The translations under genes and the position numbers were made by a program. A stretch of 64,000 nucleotides of DNA from NCBI RefSeq assembly GCF_006658505.1, contig NZ_VFUZ01000004.1, positions 1 to 64,000 of the forward strand. Reading direction: 5' to 3'. This document shows positions 19,898 through 29,171 of the stretch, in pieces (within the stretch, counting starts at the first letter, position 1; the number at the start of each line of letters is the position of its first letter). Origin of the DNA: Mesorhizobium sp. B2-4-15. Lineage in GTDB: Bacteria > Pseudomonadota > Alphaproteobacteria > Rhizobiales > Rhizobiaceae. The notes below the pieces were generated by a model. The model was not told the DNA's origin and made no database searches. It was given only the letters and a program-made list of their open reading frames with translations.

Positions 19898-19936
19898 CGA
19901 TCTGACGCAAAACCGGATTCCACTTTTGCTGATCGC
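19898..19936. repeat. Hairpin repeat upstream of tyrS, copy 2
   Basis: This is an exact copy of 19841-19879. The unit-to-unit period is 57 bases, so an open reading frame continues in phase through both copies into tyrS. That encodes a duplicated [12 protein letters not shown] peptide, but it is most likely not translated. Confidence 0.7.
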
Positions 19937-20005
19937 GCTTGGATGCTAAACGCGCGCGTTCATATGTCCGCGCCGGATTGCGCCGACGCTCTCGGGAAAG
20001 AAAAA

Positions 20006-21259
20006 ATGTCCGCCTTCAAATCCGACTTCCTGCGCACGATGAGCGAGCGCGGCTTTATCCATCAGACCTCGGATGATGCCGGTCTCGACCAGCTTTTCGC
20101 CACGGAGACGGTAACTGCCTATATTGGTTTCGATGCAACCGCCAAGAGCTTGCATGCTGGCTCACTCATCCAGATCATGATGCTGCACTGGTTGCAGAAG
20201 ACTGGTCATCGGCCGATCGCGCTGATGGGTGGCGGCACCTCGATGATCGGCGATCCGTCCTTCAAGGACGAGGCGCGCAAACTTTTGACGCCGCAGGACA
20301 TCGACGACAACCTGGCCGGTATCCGCCGCAACTTCATGCCATACCTGAAATTCGGCAGTGGTCCCAACGACGCTGTGATGATCAACAACGCCGACTGGCT
20401 GATGGAGATCAACTATGTCAATTTCCTGCGCGACGTCGGCCGGCACTTTTCGGTCAACCGCATGCTCGCTTTCGATTCCGTCAAGCTCCGGCTCGATCGC
20501 GAGCAGTCGCTGTCGTTCCTCGAATTCAATTACATGATCCTGCAGGCCTATGATTTCGTCGAGCTCTACAAGCATCTCGGCTGCCGCCTGCAGATGGGCG
20601 GCTCCGATCAGTGGGGCAATATCATCAACGGCATCGATCTCGGCCGCCGCATGGAGGATGCGCAGCTTTACGCGCTGACGACGCCGCTGCTGACGACCTC
20701 GTCCGGCGCCAAGATGGGCAAGTCGGCCTCGGGCGCGGTCTGGCTCGACGCGGAAATGCTGAGCGCCTACGAGTTCTGGCAGTACTGGCGCAACACCGAG
20801 GATGCCGACGTTGCCCGTTTCCTGAAACTCTACACGACATTGCCATTGGACGAGGTCGCGCGGCTCGAGCGGCTCAGTGGATCCGAGATCAATGAGGCAA
20901 AGAAAATCCTCGCCACCGAAATCACCGCTTTGCTGCACGGTCGCGCAGCCGCGGAACAAGCCGGAGAGACAGCGCGCAAGACGTTCGAGGAAGGCTCGCT
21001 CGCCGAGACATTACCGACCGTAGAGACCGACAAGGCCGCTCTGGAGGCCGGCGTCGGCATCCTGTCGCTGCTGGTCACGGCTGGTTTGGCCTCGTCCAAT
21101 GGCGAGGCGCGGCGGCACATCCAGGGTGGCGCCGTCCGCCTGAACGATCAGCCGGTCAGCGATGATCGCCGCATGGTCACGCTTCAGGATTTGAGTCCGG
21201 AAAACGTGGTAAAGCTGTCACTGGGCAGGAAAAAACACGTCCTGGTGCGGCCGGCCTGA
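20006..21259 (+). CDS. tyrS: Tyrosyl-tRNA synthetase
   Basis: This class I synthetase charges tRNA-Tyr. The product is 417 residues, matching the TyrRS type 1 family. The HIGH-equivalent is in [13 protein letters not shown] near residue 45 and the KMSKS loop is AKMGKSASG near 236. A C-terminal S4 RNA-binding domain begins near [20 protein letters not shown]. The ATG at 20006 gives the usual N-terminus ([20 protein letters not shown]) and follows a GGGAAAG stretch. The frame is open 62 codons further upstream through the hairpin repeats, but that extension has no family counterpart. It converges on the AsmA-like gene with only six bases between stops. Confidence 0.97.
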   Translation: MSAFKSDFLRTMSERGFIHQTSDDAGLDQLFATETVTAYIGFDATAKSLHAGSLIQIMMLHWLQKTGHRPIALMGGGTSMIGDPSFKDEARKLLTPQDIDDNLAGIRRNFMPYLKFGSGPNDAVMINNADWLMEINYVNFLRDVGRHFSVNRMLAFDSVKLRLDREQSLSFLEFNYMILQAYDFVELYKHLGCRLQMGGSDQWGNIINGIDLGRRMEDAQLYALTTPLLTTSSGAKMGKSASGAVWLDAEMLSAYEFWQYWRNTEDADVARFLKLYTTLPLDEVARLERLSGSEINEAKKILATEITALLHGRAAAEQAGETARKTFEEGSLAETLPTVETDKAALEAGVGILSLLVTAGLASSNGEARRHIQGGAVRLNDQPVSDDRRMVTLQDLSPENVVKLSLGRKKHVLVRPA

Positions 21260-21265
21260 GGCCCC

Positions 21266-24200
21266 TCACCGATATTCGAAGATTGACCTGAATATGCCCG
21301 GCGCGATCACCGACAACGGATTGACGTCGAGCACCGGCTTGTTGGCGTTGCCCCTCAGCCGGTAGGTGACGCCGATCAGGCCGCGGTCGCGGCCGTTGCC
21401 CAGAAGCGCGCCGACGATGGGCAGTTCGCCGAAGATGCGGTTGAGGCCATAGACCGGCATGAAGGTGCCGGTCATGTCCATATTGTTGTTCTGATCATAG
21501 AGGATGCCCTGGAACGTCGTGCCGATACGCGGACCGCGCAGCACGCCGTTGGCGAGCTTCAGATAGCCGCTGCCTTTCTCGATCTCGGCGTAACCGCGCT
21601 CGAACTTGACGCGCGAGGTGTCGAGAGAGCCCTTGACCGCCTGGTTAAGGCTGCGGCTGTCGCCTGCCGGCGTAGTCGAGACGATGGAGGCCAGTTTCGG
21701 TTCGTTGACGACGAAGAAGTTGGTGGTGTCGACCTTGCCCTTCATCGGTCCGTCGCTGGCCCCCGTCAGCGCCAGCGTGATCGAGCCACCTTCCATATGC
21801 TCGTAGATGTTGAGGAACCTGAGGATCGCGCCGGCGTCCGCCGATTGCACGTTGAGCGTGCGCCGGCCGTCGCCAGTCGTGTTGCTGACCGCTATGGCGG
21901 CACCTGAACTGGCCGTGGCGCTGACCTTGAGGCCGTTCACCCTCGAACCGGCCACGCTGTAGTCGAGCTTCAGGTTGGACAATCGCTCGTCGTGAAACCC
22001 GGTGAGTAGATCGACATCGGCGCTGACCGAAATGGCGTCAGCTCCAGTGGTCTTGGTGGCCGTATCCACATCCGAGGTGAACTGCTTGATCAGCGAGCGG
22101 GCGTCCAGGGCGTTGCCGCTGATGTTGACCGCATAGCCCTTGCCCGATCGCTTCACCGAAACCGCGACATCGTCGCCCCTGTTCAAGGTGACCTTGCTGA
22201 ATTTTGCCGACGACAGGGCGCCGTTGACCAACACGATGCCGCCGTCGATGGAAAATGTCTTGCCGTTGAGTTTGAAGTCGGACAGCGTCGTGGTGTCGCC
22301 GGATTTGGTCATGACAAAGGTGACGCTGGCGGGAACCCCTGTCCCCTTGCTCCAGCCGGCCCAGGGAATGTCCAGCCTGGCATTGGTCAGGTCGGCCGAG
22401 ACGTTCTGGTTGCCGCTGCCGCTCTTGTCGATCGCGACCTTCACCGTTCCGCCGAGCAGTGGCGTCAGGCCGGGCATGGCGGCGGCACGGATCTTGTCGT
22501 CGAGCACCAGGGCCACCTTGCGGCTGCGCGCCGGTCCGTCATCCGCCAGCGGCTCGATGAGGTCGAGTTCGGCCGGAATGCCGTTCAGCGATGCCTTGGC
22601 GGAAATGACAGCCTTTTCCGGGTCGACCGTGATCGAGCCGTCGGCAGCCGTCACGGTCTGCCCCTCGAACGGCTTGGCCAGAGACAGGCCGGTGTAGTCG
22701 AGCGACACCAGCCAATCGAGCTTCGAGGTATCGACGCCGGATTGCAACGGGATGTCGGCCCTGACATGGCCGGTGACGCCGCCGGAGAGGTCTTCGGGCA
22801 GCAGGCCGACATGGCGCATGGCATTGATCGGTTCGTAGGAGGCAAGTTCGGCGACGGCGGATGCATCGCCGGCAACGTCGATGTCGAGCGCGCCGATGAC
22901 CGGCGGCCGGTTCGCCGCCTTGATCGTGAGCGTGCCGTTGCTCGCCGCCACGGTGCGGCCGCTGGGCATGAAGACGGTGCCTGAGGAGAGCGAGATATCG
23001 ACATCATTGCCGTGGAAGCCGACGACGCCCACCGCATCGCGTATCGGCGGAATGCGGCCGGCCGTGTCGAAGCGCGACCCTTCGATCTGGAAGCGGCCGA
23101 ACACCTCGTCCGCCGAAAGCGGCACGCCGTTGCCCAGGCGATCCGGCACGACCTGGAACTGGAGGTTGGCATCGACGACGCGGCCGCCGAACAGATTGTC
23201 CAGCACCCAGAGCCGCGCATTGCGCGCCGAAAACCACGGCCAAAGCTGTTTGACGTGAGAGACCGGCATATCGTGGACGTTGAGCGCCAGATTGATCCCG
23301 GGAGCCTTGCCGTCGACGAATTCCACGGCCGCGGTGCCAAGCACCTCGCTGGAAGCGGCGGACCGGACGGCGATCTGTTCGGCCACCAATTTGTGGCTTT
23401 TGGTCTGATAGACGCCGGCGATGCGGGCGAGGAAGGTCAGTGCGGGCTCGGGTGATTCCGAAGGCGCCAGTGTAGAGCCGTCACTGGTCAGGTCGTAGCG
23501 GTAGGCAGGCTCCTCGCCTGCGGCGCCAGTCGAGGGCTTGGGCCCGATCGAGCCAGCGAAATCGAAGCTCGAGCGACCCGTCTTGAGCAACAGCCTGTCG
23601 ACCTGAATCTTGTTGCTGCCGTAGACAAGCGTAGCATCGACATCGACATCGGCCGGCAGCAGCCCGCGCGGGCCCAGATCGAGCACCGAGCCGGTGGACG
23701 ACATGGTCGCCGTCAGCCGCGAGGCGGTGTCGCCCGCCCCTTGCGCTCCCTTGAGCTTCACAGTGAGCGCACCCAGCTTGCCACCGCCCGCCACCGCGGT
23801 TTCGCTGCCGTCGCTGGCAATCCCGATCGTGGCATCCAGTGCCGTCACGCGCCTGGTCATCGTATCGCGTGCCGCGGATGCGGCGATGGTCACCGCCTTG
23901 CCGTCCAGATCCACCTGCGACGACAGCTCGATACCGCCAGGCCCGGACTGCGCGACGGTGGCGTCGGCCACTTTGATCGACTTGATCGTACCAGCCTCGG
24001 GCAAGACGAATTCGACATTGTGGAGATCGATGCGATGCATCGACTCCTCGCGCACCGCATCGAGTGCATTGCCGATGTTGCCGAACACCGCGTCGGACAG
24101 TTTTTCCGGATCGATCAGCCCATCGCCATTGCGCAACTCGGCCGTCCAGTCGCCCCCCGATGGCATGGCCGCCGTGACGATGCGCGCATCGGAGATCCTG

Positions 24201-24652
24201 GCACTGGTCAGCCGAACCTCACCCCATAGCAGCGGCACAAGGCGAACGCCGAAGCGCACGCGCCCCGCGTCGGCCATGGCGTTGCCGTCGCTGGTCTTCA
24301 GGCTGACGTCGCTCACCTGGAGAGCGACGAAGCTTGAACCGTCGAGCGTGATGCGAGCAGGCCCGACCGCGACATGGACGTCGACGCCCGCCAGCCTCTC
24401 GATGGCGCTCTCCGCCTCGATCCGAAGCCTGTCTGCCCCGATGCCGGAAAGGCCTATGAGGTAAACGGCCACCGCGGCCAGCAACATGAGCGCGACCGAG
24501 CCGGCGAATACGCGCGAAAGAATGCGGAAGCCGCGGCCGATCGACGCCTGGCCGAGCGGCGGAACGCGGCACGCGGACGGCATGGCCCTCAGGTCGGTGA
24601 TTTCATCCCGCCGGAACCTGATCTTTTCGTGCTGCGGTTGCTCCTGATCCAC
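21266..24652 (-). CDS. Large AsmA/YhdP-like envelope protein
   Basis: This very long protein (about 1,128 residues) has one N-terminal transmembrane anchor (FAGSVALMLLAAVAVYLIGL) followed by a long, beta-rich, glycine- and valine-rich periplasmic part. It ends with an AsmA-like C-terminal domain (RNANKPVLDVNPLSVIAPGI). It matches the DUF3971/YhdP type of the AsmA family. Such proteins form hydrophobic grooves bridging inner and outer membranes and are implicated in phospholipid transport. I prefer the GTG at 24652 because GGAAGA lies six bases upstream; starts at 24733 and 24586 are possible. Its 5' end is divergent from bcp. Confidence 0.82.
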   Translation of the reverse strand: MDQEQPQHEKIRFRRDEITDLRAMPSACRVPPLGQASIGRGFRILSRVFAGSVALMLLAAVAVYLIGLSGIGADRLRIEAESAIERLAGVDVHVAVGPARITLDGSSFVALQVSDVSLKTSDGNAMADAGRVRFGVRLVPLLWGEVRLTSARISDARIVTAAMPSGGDWTAELRNGDGLIDPEKLSDAVFGNIGNALDAVREESMHRIDLHNVEFVLPEAGTIKSIKVADATVAQSGPGGIELSSQVDLDGKAVTIAASAARDTMTRRVTALDATIGIASDGSETAVAGGGKLGALTVKLKGAQGAGDTASRLTATMSSTGSVLDLGPRGLLPADVDVDATLVYGSNKIQVDRLLLKTGRSSFDFAGSIGPKPSTGAAGEEPAYRYDLTSDGSTLAPSESPEPALTFLARIAGVYQTKSHKLVAEQIAVRSAASSEVLGTAAVEFVDGKAPGINLALNVHDMPVSHVKQLWPWFSARNARLWVLDNLFGGRVVDANLQFQVVPDRLGNGVPLSADEVFGRFQIEGSRFDTAGRIPPIRDAVGVVGFHGNDVDISLSSGTVFMPSGRTVAASNGTLTIKAANRPPVIGALDIDVAGDASAVAELASYEPINAMRHVGLLPEDLSGGVTGHVRADIPLQSGVDTSKLDWLVSLDYTGLSLAKPFEGQTVTAADGSITVDPEKAVISAKASLNGIPAELDLIEPLADDGPARSRKVALVLDDKIRAAAMPGLTPLLGGTVKVAIDKSGSGNQNVSADLTNARLDIPWAGWSKGTGVPASVTFVMTKSGDTTTLSDFKLNGKTFSIDGGIVLVNGALSSAKFSKVTLNRGDDVAVSVKRSGKGYAVNISGNALDARSLIKQFTSDVDTATKTTGADAISVSADVDLLTGFHDERLSNLKLDYSVAGSRVNGLKVSATASSGAAIAVSNTTGDGRRTLNVQSADAGAILRFLNIYEHMEGGSITLALTGASDGPMKGKVDTTNFFVVNEPKLASIVSTTPAGDSRSLNQAVKGSLDTSRVKFERGYAEIEKGSGYLKLANGVLRGPRIGTTFQGILYDQNNNMDMTGTFMPVYGLNRIFGELPIVGALLGNGRDRGLIGVTYRLRGNANKPVLDVNPLSVIAPGIFRSIFEYR

Positions 24653-24747
24653 GCAATCTTCCGTTGTACAAATTCGCTCGTGGACGAATCCCCGGTCGAC
24701 ACTATATCGGTGTGGCTTCGCGCGTAACCTCAAACAAGGGCATCGGT

Positions 24748-25215
24748 ATGGCTGACCTCGACGTGGGCGATCTTGCCCCGCAATTCGACCTGCCGCGGGA
24801 TGGGGGCGGCTCGCTCAGCCTTTCCGCATCGGCGGGCAAGCCGGTGGTTCTCTACTTCTATCCGCAGGACGACACGACAAGCTGCACGCAGGAAGCAATC
24901 AGCTTTTCGCAGCTGAAACCGGAATTCGAAAAGGCAGGTGCTGTCGTGATCGGCCTGTCACCCGACCCCGTCAGGAAGCACGACAAGTTCAAGTCCAAAT
25001 ACAACCTCACCATCGACCTCGCCGCCGATGAGGAGCGCAAGGTGATAGAGGCCTACCATCTGTGGGTCGAGAAATCGATGTATGGCCGCAAATACATGGG
25101 CGTCGAGCGCGCGACGTTCCTGATCGGCCGCGACGGCCGGATCGCCAGGATCTGGCGCAAGGTCCGGGTCAAGGGCCACGCGGAGGAAGTGCTGGAAGCG
25201 GTTCGCGCCCTTTGA
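24748..25215 (+). CDS. bcp: Bcp-type peroxiredoxin, one-cysteine form
   Basis: This 155-residue thiol peroxidase of the Bcp/PrxQ family reduces hydroperoxides. The peroxidatic Cys lies in YPQDDTTSCTQEA near residue 48, inside the P-x3-T-x2-C active site. The resolving Cys that many Bcp proteins have five positions later is replaced by Ile, and no other Cys exists, so it must be recycled by an external thiol. The start ATG 24748 is chosen to match the family N-terminus (MADLDVGDLAPQF). Its promoter shares a 95-base gap with the AsmA-like gene. Confidence 0.93.
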   Translation: MADLDVGDLAPQFDLPRDGGGSLSLSASAGKPVVLYFYPQDDTTSCTQEAISFSQLKPEFEKAGAVVIGLSPDPVRKHDKFKSKYNLTIDLAADEERKVIEAYHLWVEKSMYGRKYMGVERATFLIGRDGRIARIWRKVRVKGHAEEVLEAVRAL

Positions 25216-25247
25216 GCGTGGCGATGCCACGTTCACACGAGCCGGCC

Positions 25248-26393
25248 TTACTCGTCGGGTGTTTCCGCCGTCGGCTGCCGCCGCGCCCGCCAGGATTTCG
25301 CAACATGGTTCGCATGATCGGCCAGCGCGGCGAGATGGCCGCGCAGACCGCGCGCGCCCATCATCGACCATAGCGTGACTGATTGCGTGGCGAAGCGGCG
25401 CTTGAAGTCCTCGCCGCCGCAGAGAAAATCAATCTTGGCCAAGCCGCGGTCGAGCGACCACTGGATATAGTCCATCATCAGCACCATACCCGGCGAGGCG
25501 CGCTCGTATTCGGGATCGTAGGTGGTGACGAAAGCCATCATCGTGCCGTGCTGCTCGAAATTGATGGAGACGGCGATAATCGTGCCGTCAAGCTCCAGCA
25601 CGAAGATGCGCAACAGCCCGAGCTCGGCCAGCACGGAAACAAGCGCGGCGAGAACGGGCGAGCCCTCGTCGAACAGGTCCGAGACGCGGCCATGCCGGGC
25701 GAGCCAGAGGCGCTTCAGCGCCGCAACCCGCGCGAGCACAGGCTCGCGCGGCTCGTCCGCATCCAGCAGGCGGAAACACAATTCGCCGCCTTCCTCCATG
25801 AACTTGCGGCCACGACGGTAGTTCTGCCGGGCCTTCTTGGACAGCGTCTCGAACCATTTCACCCCACCCTGCCAGGGACCGGCGACACGGTAGCTGATTT
25901 CACTGCGGTGGTTGGGCCGCAGCGCCTTGCCATGGCGCGAGGCCGGGTCCAGCAGAGCACCAACACCGGCATCCGGCAGCAGACGGTTGAGATAGATCAG
26001 GTCGAAGCCACCCTGATCAAGAACATACTGCCAGAGCCGGGAGAGCGCCTGCGGGTCGCTGTCGGGAGCAAACAGCGCGTCGCCATAGTCGCTGTGATCC
26101 TTCGCCGCCCATTCGAGCATGCGGATGCCGGAGCGCTTGAAAGTGGCGAGCGCAATCACGCCATCGAGCCGGTCGCCGTTCCAGGCCAGTCCGATCCTGA
26201 GCGTGCGCAGTTCCTGGTGCGGGGTCGTGCGCCACCAGGCCGCGATCCATTCTGGGTGCTGGAAGACCAGCCCGCCGACGCGCCGCCAAAGTGCGCTCCA
26301 GGCCGGCGTGATCTCGGCCAGCCGCTCCGCCGATGTTACGACTTCGAAGGTGCGTGTCCGCGGGATGGCGAGCACGAAAGGTGGAGCGTTCAT
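25248..26393 (-). CDS. GNAT/FemAB-like acyltransferase (CelD/BcsL type)
   Basis: This 381-residue protein belongs to the Acetyltransf_6 group of two-lobed GNAT/FemAB-fold proteins, often annotated as cellulose biosynthesis protein CelD. Recognisable parts are FQHPEWIAAWW near the N-terminus, KKARQNYRRGRKFMEEGG in the middle and the late SPGMVLMMDYIQWSLDRGL followed by KIDFLCGGEDFKRRFA. Substrates of this family are mostly unknown; some members decorate lipids or polysaccharides. Its ATG overlaps the stop of the sterol-desaturase-like gene (ATGA), so the two are translationally coupled and probably act together. No cellulose synthase gene is nearby. Confidence 0.78.
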   Translation of the reverse strand: MNAPPFVLAIPRTRTFEVVTSAERLAEITPAWSALWRRVGGLVFQHPEWIAAWWRTTPHQELRTLRIGLAWNGDRLDGVIALATFKRSGIRMLEWAAKDHSDYGDALFAPDSDPQALSRLWQYVLDQGGFDLIYLNRLLPDAGVGALLDPASRHGKALRPNHRSEISYRVAGPWQGGVKWFETLSKKARQNYRRGRKFMEEGGELCFRLLDADEPREPVLARVAALKRLWLARHGRVSDLFDEGSPVLAALVSVLAELGLLRIFVLELDGTIIAVSINFEQHGTMMAFVTTYDPEYERASPGMVLMMDYIQWSLDRGLAKIDFLCGGEDFKRRFATQSVTLWSMMGARGLRGHLAALADHANHVAKSWRARRQPTAETPDE

Positions 26394-27397
26394 GGCCGTG
26401 TCCCTTCCGATGATCGTGAGGTCCGTGGTTTTCCAGGACGCATGCGCCTGGCGATATGCCTCCACATCCGCTTCAGCGGCATGACATAGAGGCCGGCGAG
26501 CGACTGATAATCGCGCACATCGCGGTCGATCAGTCCGAACTTGAAGTCCTCGTCGGGCTTCGGCACGCACAATGTTCCGAACAGCCGGTCCCAGAACGAG
26601 AACAGCAGGCCGAAATTCTTGTCGTAGTGGCGTGGATCGGTGCTGTGATGCAACTGGTGCCAATGAGGACACAGGATCACATTGTTGAGGGGGCCGAACG
26701 AGATCTTGAAATGCGTGTGCCTGACGAAATCCATCATCAGGATGTTGCGCATGACATAGACATTCACGCCAAAGACGGTCAGTTCGACAAGATTCAGCGA
26801 GATCAGCGACCAGATGCCGAAGCAGACTCCCACGATGAGGCCGTCCCAAGCCCGATTCATCAGCTCGTCGAGCGGGTGAACCCGGTCCTTGGTGATCCCG
26901 ACCATCACCTCGGCCGAGTGATGCACCTTGTGCAACTCCCAAAGCAGCGGATAGCGATGCTGGGCGACGTGATAGAGATAATAGGAAACGTCATAGGCAA
27001 GCAGCATGGTGATGGTGAAGATCAGCACCGTCACCGGCCCCACCGGCCCCTCGACCAGCGGCGGCTGGAACTGGAAGAGTGTCGAAAACAGCCAATTGGT
27101 CGCGTAGCCAACCGCGGTGACGAAGACAATGCCGGCAGGCAGCATCAGGAAGGGCATCAGGGCCTTCTTCGTCACCCAGAACAGCAGATCGGCCTTCGCC
27201 GAGGGATGGGTGATGACCTCGTGCGGGATGACGAACTCGAAAAACTCCTTCCAGCTCTTATTCTCGACCGTGCGCCAATAGGCCACGAGCGCACTGACAA
27301 AGGCAGTCAGCAGCAAAAGCCCCGTCGCCAGCAGACCAGTGCCCGAAATCTTGTCGAGGATCTTGCCAACCAGGTCGCTCAGCATTCCCACCGCCAT
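26390..27397 (-). CDS. Fatty acid hydroxylase / sterol desaturase family protein
   Basis: This 335-residue membrane di-iron enzyme has the full set of histidine boxes: HVAQH, HKVHHS and, later, HWHQLHHS. About four hydrophobic helices surround them. Members hydroxylate or desaturate lipids such as sterols, fatty acids, carotenoids or hopanoids. The start at ATG 27397 follows GGGA; ATG 27385 is close and also possible. It is divergent from the M23 peptidase gene and coupled to the GNAT/FemAB-like gene, which suggests a two-step lipid modification (hydroxylation, then acyl transfer). The actual substrate is not evident. Confidence 0.85.
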   Translation of the reverse strand: MAVGMLSDLVGKILDKISGTGLLATGLLLLTAFVSALVAYWRTVENKSWKEFFEFVIPHEVITHPSAKADLLFWVTKKALMPFLMLPAGIVFVTAVGYATNWLFSTLFQFQPPLVEGPVGPVTVLIFTITMLLAYDVSYYLYHVAQHRYPLLWELHKVHHSAEVMVGITKDRVHPLDELMNRAWDGLIVGVCFGIWSLISLNLVELTVFGVNVYVMRNILMMDFVRHTHFKISFGPLNNVILCPHWHQLHHSTDPRHYDKNFGLLFSFWDRLFGTLCVPKPDEDFKFGLIDRDVRDYQSLAGLYVMPLKRMWRHIARRMRPGKPRTSRSSEGTRP

Positions 27398-27689
27398 AAT
27401 GAATCCCAAATCCCGGCACGCTTTTACTCGAAGACCGTCAACTAAAAGCAATCGAAGACAGTTAAGAAACTAACCCCTAACGCGCGAGCGACAGTCGCTT
27501 GTCCTGCCAGCACGTTGGTGCCGATCGCCAGGGATTTCGCTACACCGGGGCCTCAACTTGGCGGTCTTCATACAACCATCCGCCCGCGCGGCGTGCATTC
27601 GTTGCCACTCATTCTCCCCGGCAAGCCTTTGTTAACCCTAATAATGTGTAATCCAGCTGTCGTGGTGTCGTAGACGAAAGCTTGGTCCC

Positions 27690-28991
27690 GTGAACGCAAC
27701 CGGTCAGTCCGCAATCTTCGGCAGGCGCAAGGAACCGCACACGGTCATCATCGCCCGGGGCAATGAGATCAGGCACTTCACGATCCGGCCCTGGCTCGCG
27801 GCATTCATCGGTTCCGCGCTGGCCGCCATCGCCATCGGCTACCTCCTGGCCACGTCCTATCTCGTGCTGCGCGACGACCTGATCGGAGCCACCACGGCAC
27901 GCCAGGCACGCATGCAGCAGGCTTACGAAGACCGCATTTCGGCACTTCGCGCGCAGGTTGACCGCATCACCAGCCGTCAGCTTCTCGACCAGCAATTGAT
28001 GGAGACCAAGGTCAGCGAACTGCTTGAACGCCAGACGCAGCTCAGCCAGCGTCACGGCCGTCTCGGTCCGCTGCTCGAACGCGCCGAGAACGACGTCGGA
28101 GCGGTGCCCGCCGAGGATCCGGCAACGGCTGGCAAACCTGACAAGCGCACCGAGGTGACCGGCAGCCTCACCCAGCCCACGCACAATTATGCGGTCGCCA
28201 GCCTGGGCGCCGACCTTGGCGCCGCCGATACCAGGCCATTCTCCCTGTGGTCGACCCGCACCGATCCGCTGCCCGATTCAGCCGCCGATCGCGCAGACAA
28301 GCTGTTCGTCTCGATCAACCAGTCGCTGAAATCCATCGAGAATGACCAACTCACCCGCATCAGCACGCTGGCCGACAATGCCTATAAGAACGCCGATGCC
28401 ATCCAACAGGCGCTACAGACGGCCGGACTGCCGGTCGACAGCGATTTCGGCAAGAACGAAACCGATGTCGGGGGACCGTTGATCCCTCTCGACAGTTCGA
28501 TGATGTTCGACAGCAAGGTCAAGGAACTGGACGAAGCCCTGGATACGCTCGACCATCTCAAGAAGGAGGCGCGCCAGCTGCCGCTTGCCAACCCCGCTCC
28601 CGGCCATTCCGTCACCAGCCCGTTCGGCGTGCGCACCGACCCCATCCTTGGCACCGCCGCGCTGCATTCGGGCATGGACTTCAGGGCGCCCATCGGCATG
28701 GCAGCGCGGGTCACTGCCCCGGGCATTGTCACCAAGGCCGGCTGGAACGGCGGCTATGGCCGCATGGTGGAAGTCGATCACGGCAACGGCTTTGCGACCC
28801 GTTACGGGCATCTGAGCGAAATCGACGTGAGCGTGGGCCAGAGACTGGACGCCGGCGCCATCATCGGCAAGACCGGCAGCAGCGGCCGCTCGACCGGCCC
28901 GCACCTGCACTATGAGGTCCGGCACAATGGCGAGGCGATCGATCCCCTGCGTTTTCTCACCGTTGGCAAGAAGGTCGCGCAGTTTCTCTGA
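27690..28991 (+). CDS. M23 (LytM) peptidase with coiled coil
   Basis: This 433-residue protein has an N-terminal cytoplasmic tail, one transmembrane helix at about 35-60, a coiled-coil region (roughly 65-130) and a C-terminal LytM domain. The zinc ligands look intact: HSGMD near residue 330 and HLHYEV near 410, so it should be an active peptidoglycan endopeptidase. The topology places the catalytic domain in the periplasm. The start is GTG at 27690; no better ATG exists. It is divergent from the sterol-desaturase-like gene and followed by the ROK operon. Confidence 0.9.
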   Translation: MNATGQSAIFGRRKEPHTVIIARGNEIRHFTIRPWLAAFIGSALAAIAIGYLLATSYLVLRDDLIGATTARQARMQQAYEDRISALRAQVDRITSRQLLDQQLMETKVSELLERQTQLSQRHGRLGPLLERAENDVGAVPAEDPATAGKPDKRTEVTGSLTQPTHNYAVASLGADLGAADTRPFSLWSTRTDPLPDSAADRADKLFVSINQSLKSIENDQLTRISTLADNAYKNADAIQQALQTAGLPVDSDFGKNETDVGGPLIPLDSSMMFDSKVKELDEALDTLDHLKKEARQLPLANPAPGHSVTSPFGVRTDPILGTAALHSGMDFRAPIGMAARVTAPGIVTKAGWNGGYGRMVEVDHGNGFATRYGHLSEIDVSVGQRLDAGAIIGKTGSSGRSTGPHLHYEVRHNGEAIDPLRFLTVGKKVAQFL

Positions 28992-29171
28992 GGCGCTGGT
29001 CTGTTCGTCCGCCCAGGAATTCAGAACAGCCTGTCCCGCTCCGCGATCAATCCGGCGAGCCGAGCCATCAAATACTGAAAACGCATTCACCGGTGTTGCG
29101 CCCTATTTTTGAATTCCATTTGACTGAATAAATCTTTGGTGCGAACCTTGGGTCAACCGAGGGCGCAAGGC

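Larger units (their letters stand above)
19650..20005. other. Intergenic region upstream of tyrS
   Basis: No convincing gene is seen in these 356 bases between the divergent GT2 and tyrS genes. The right half holds two copies of a 39-base hairpin repeat, listed separately. The left half shows no clear feature; promoters for both flanking genes must lie here but no strong match to the consensus was found. Confidence 0.6.

Noticed and set aside
19820-20005. A 62-residue N-terminal extension of TyrS
   Set aside because: It is coded by the two hairpin repeats and has no counterpart in tyrosyl-tRNA synthetases.
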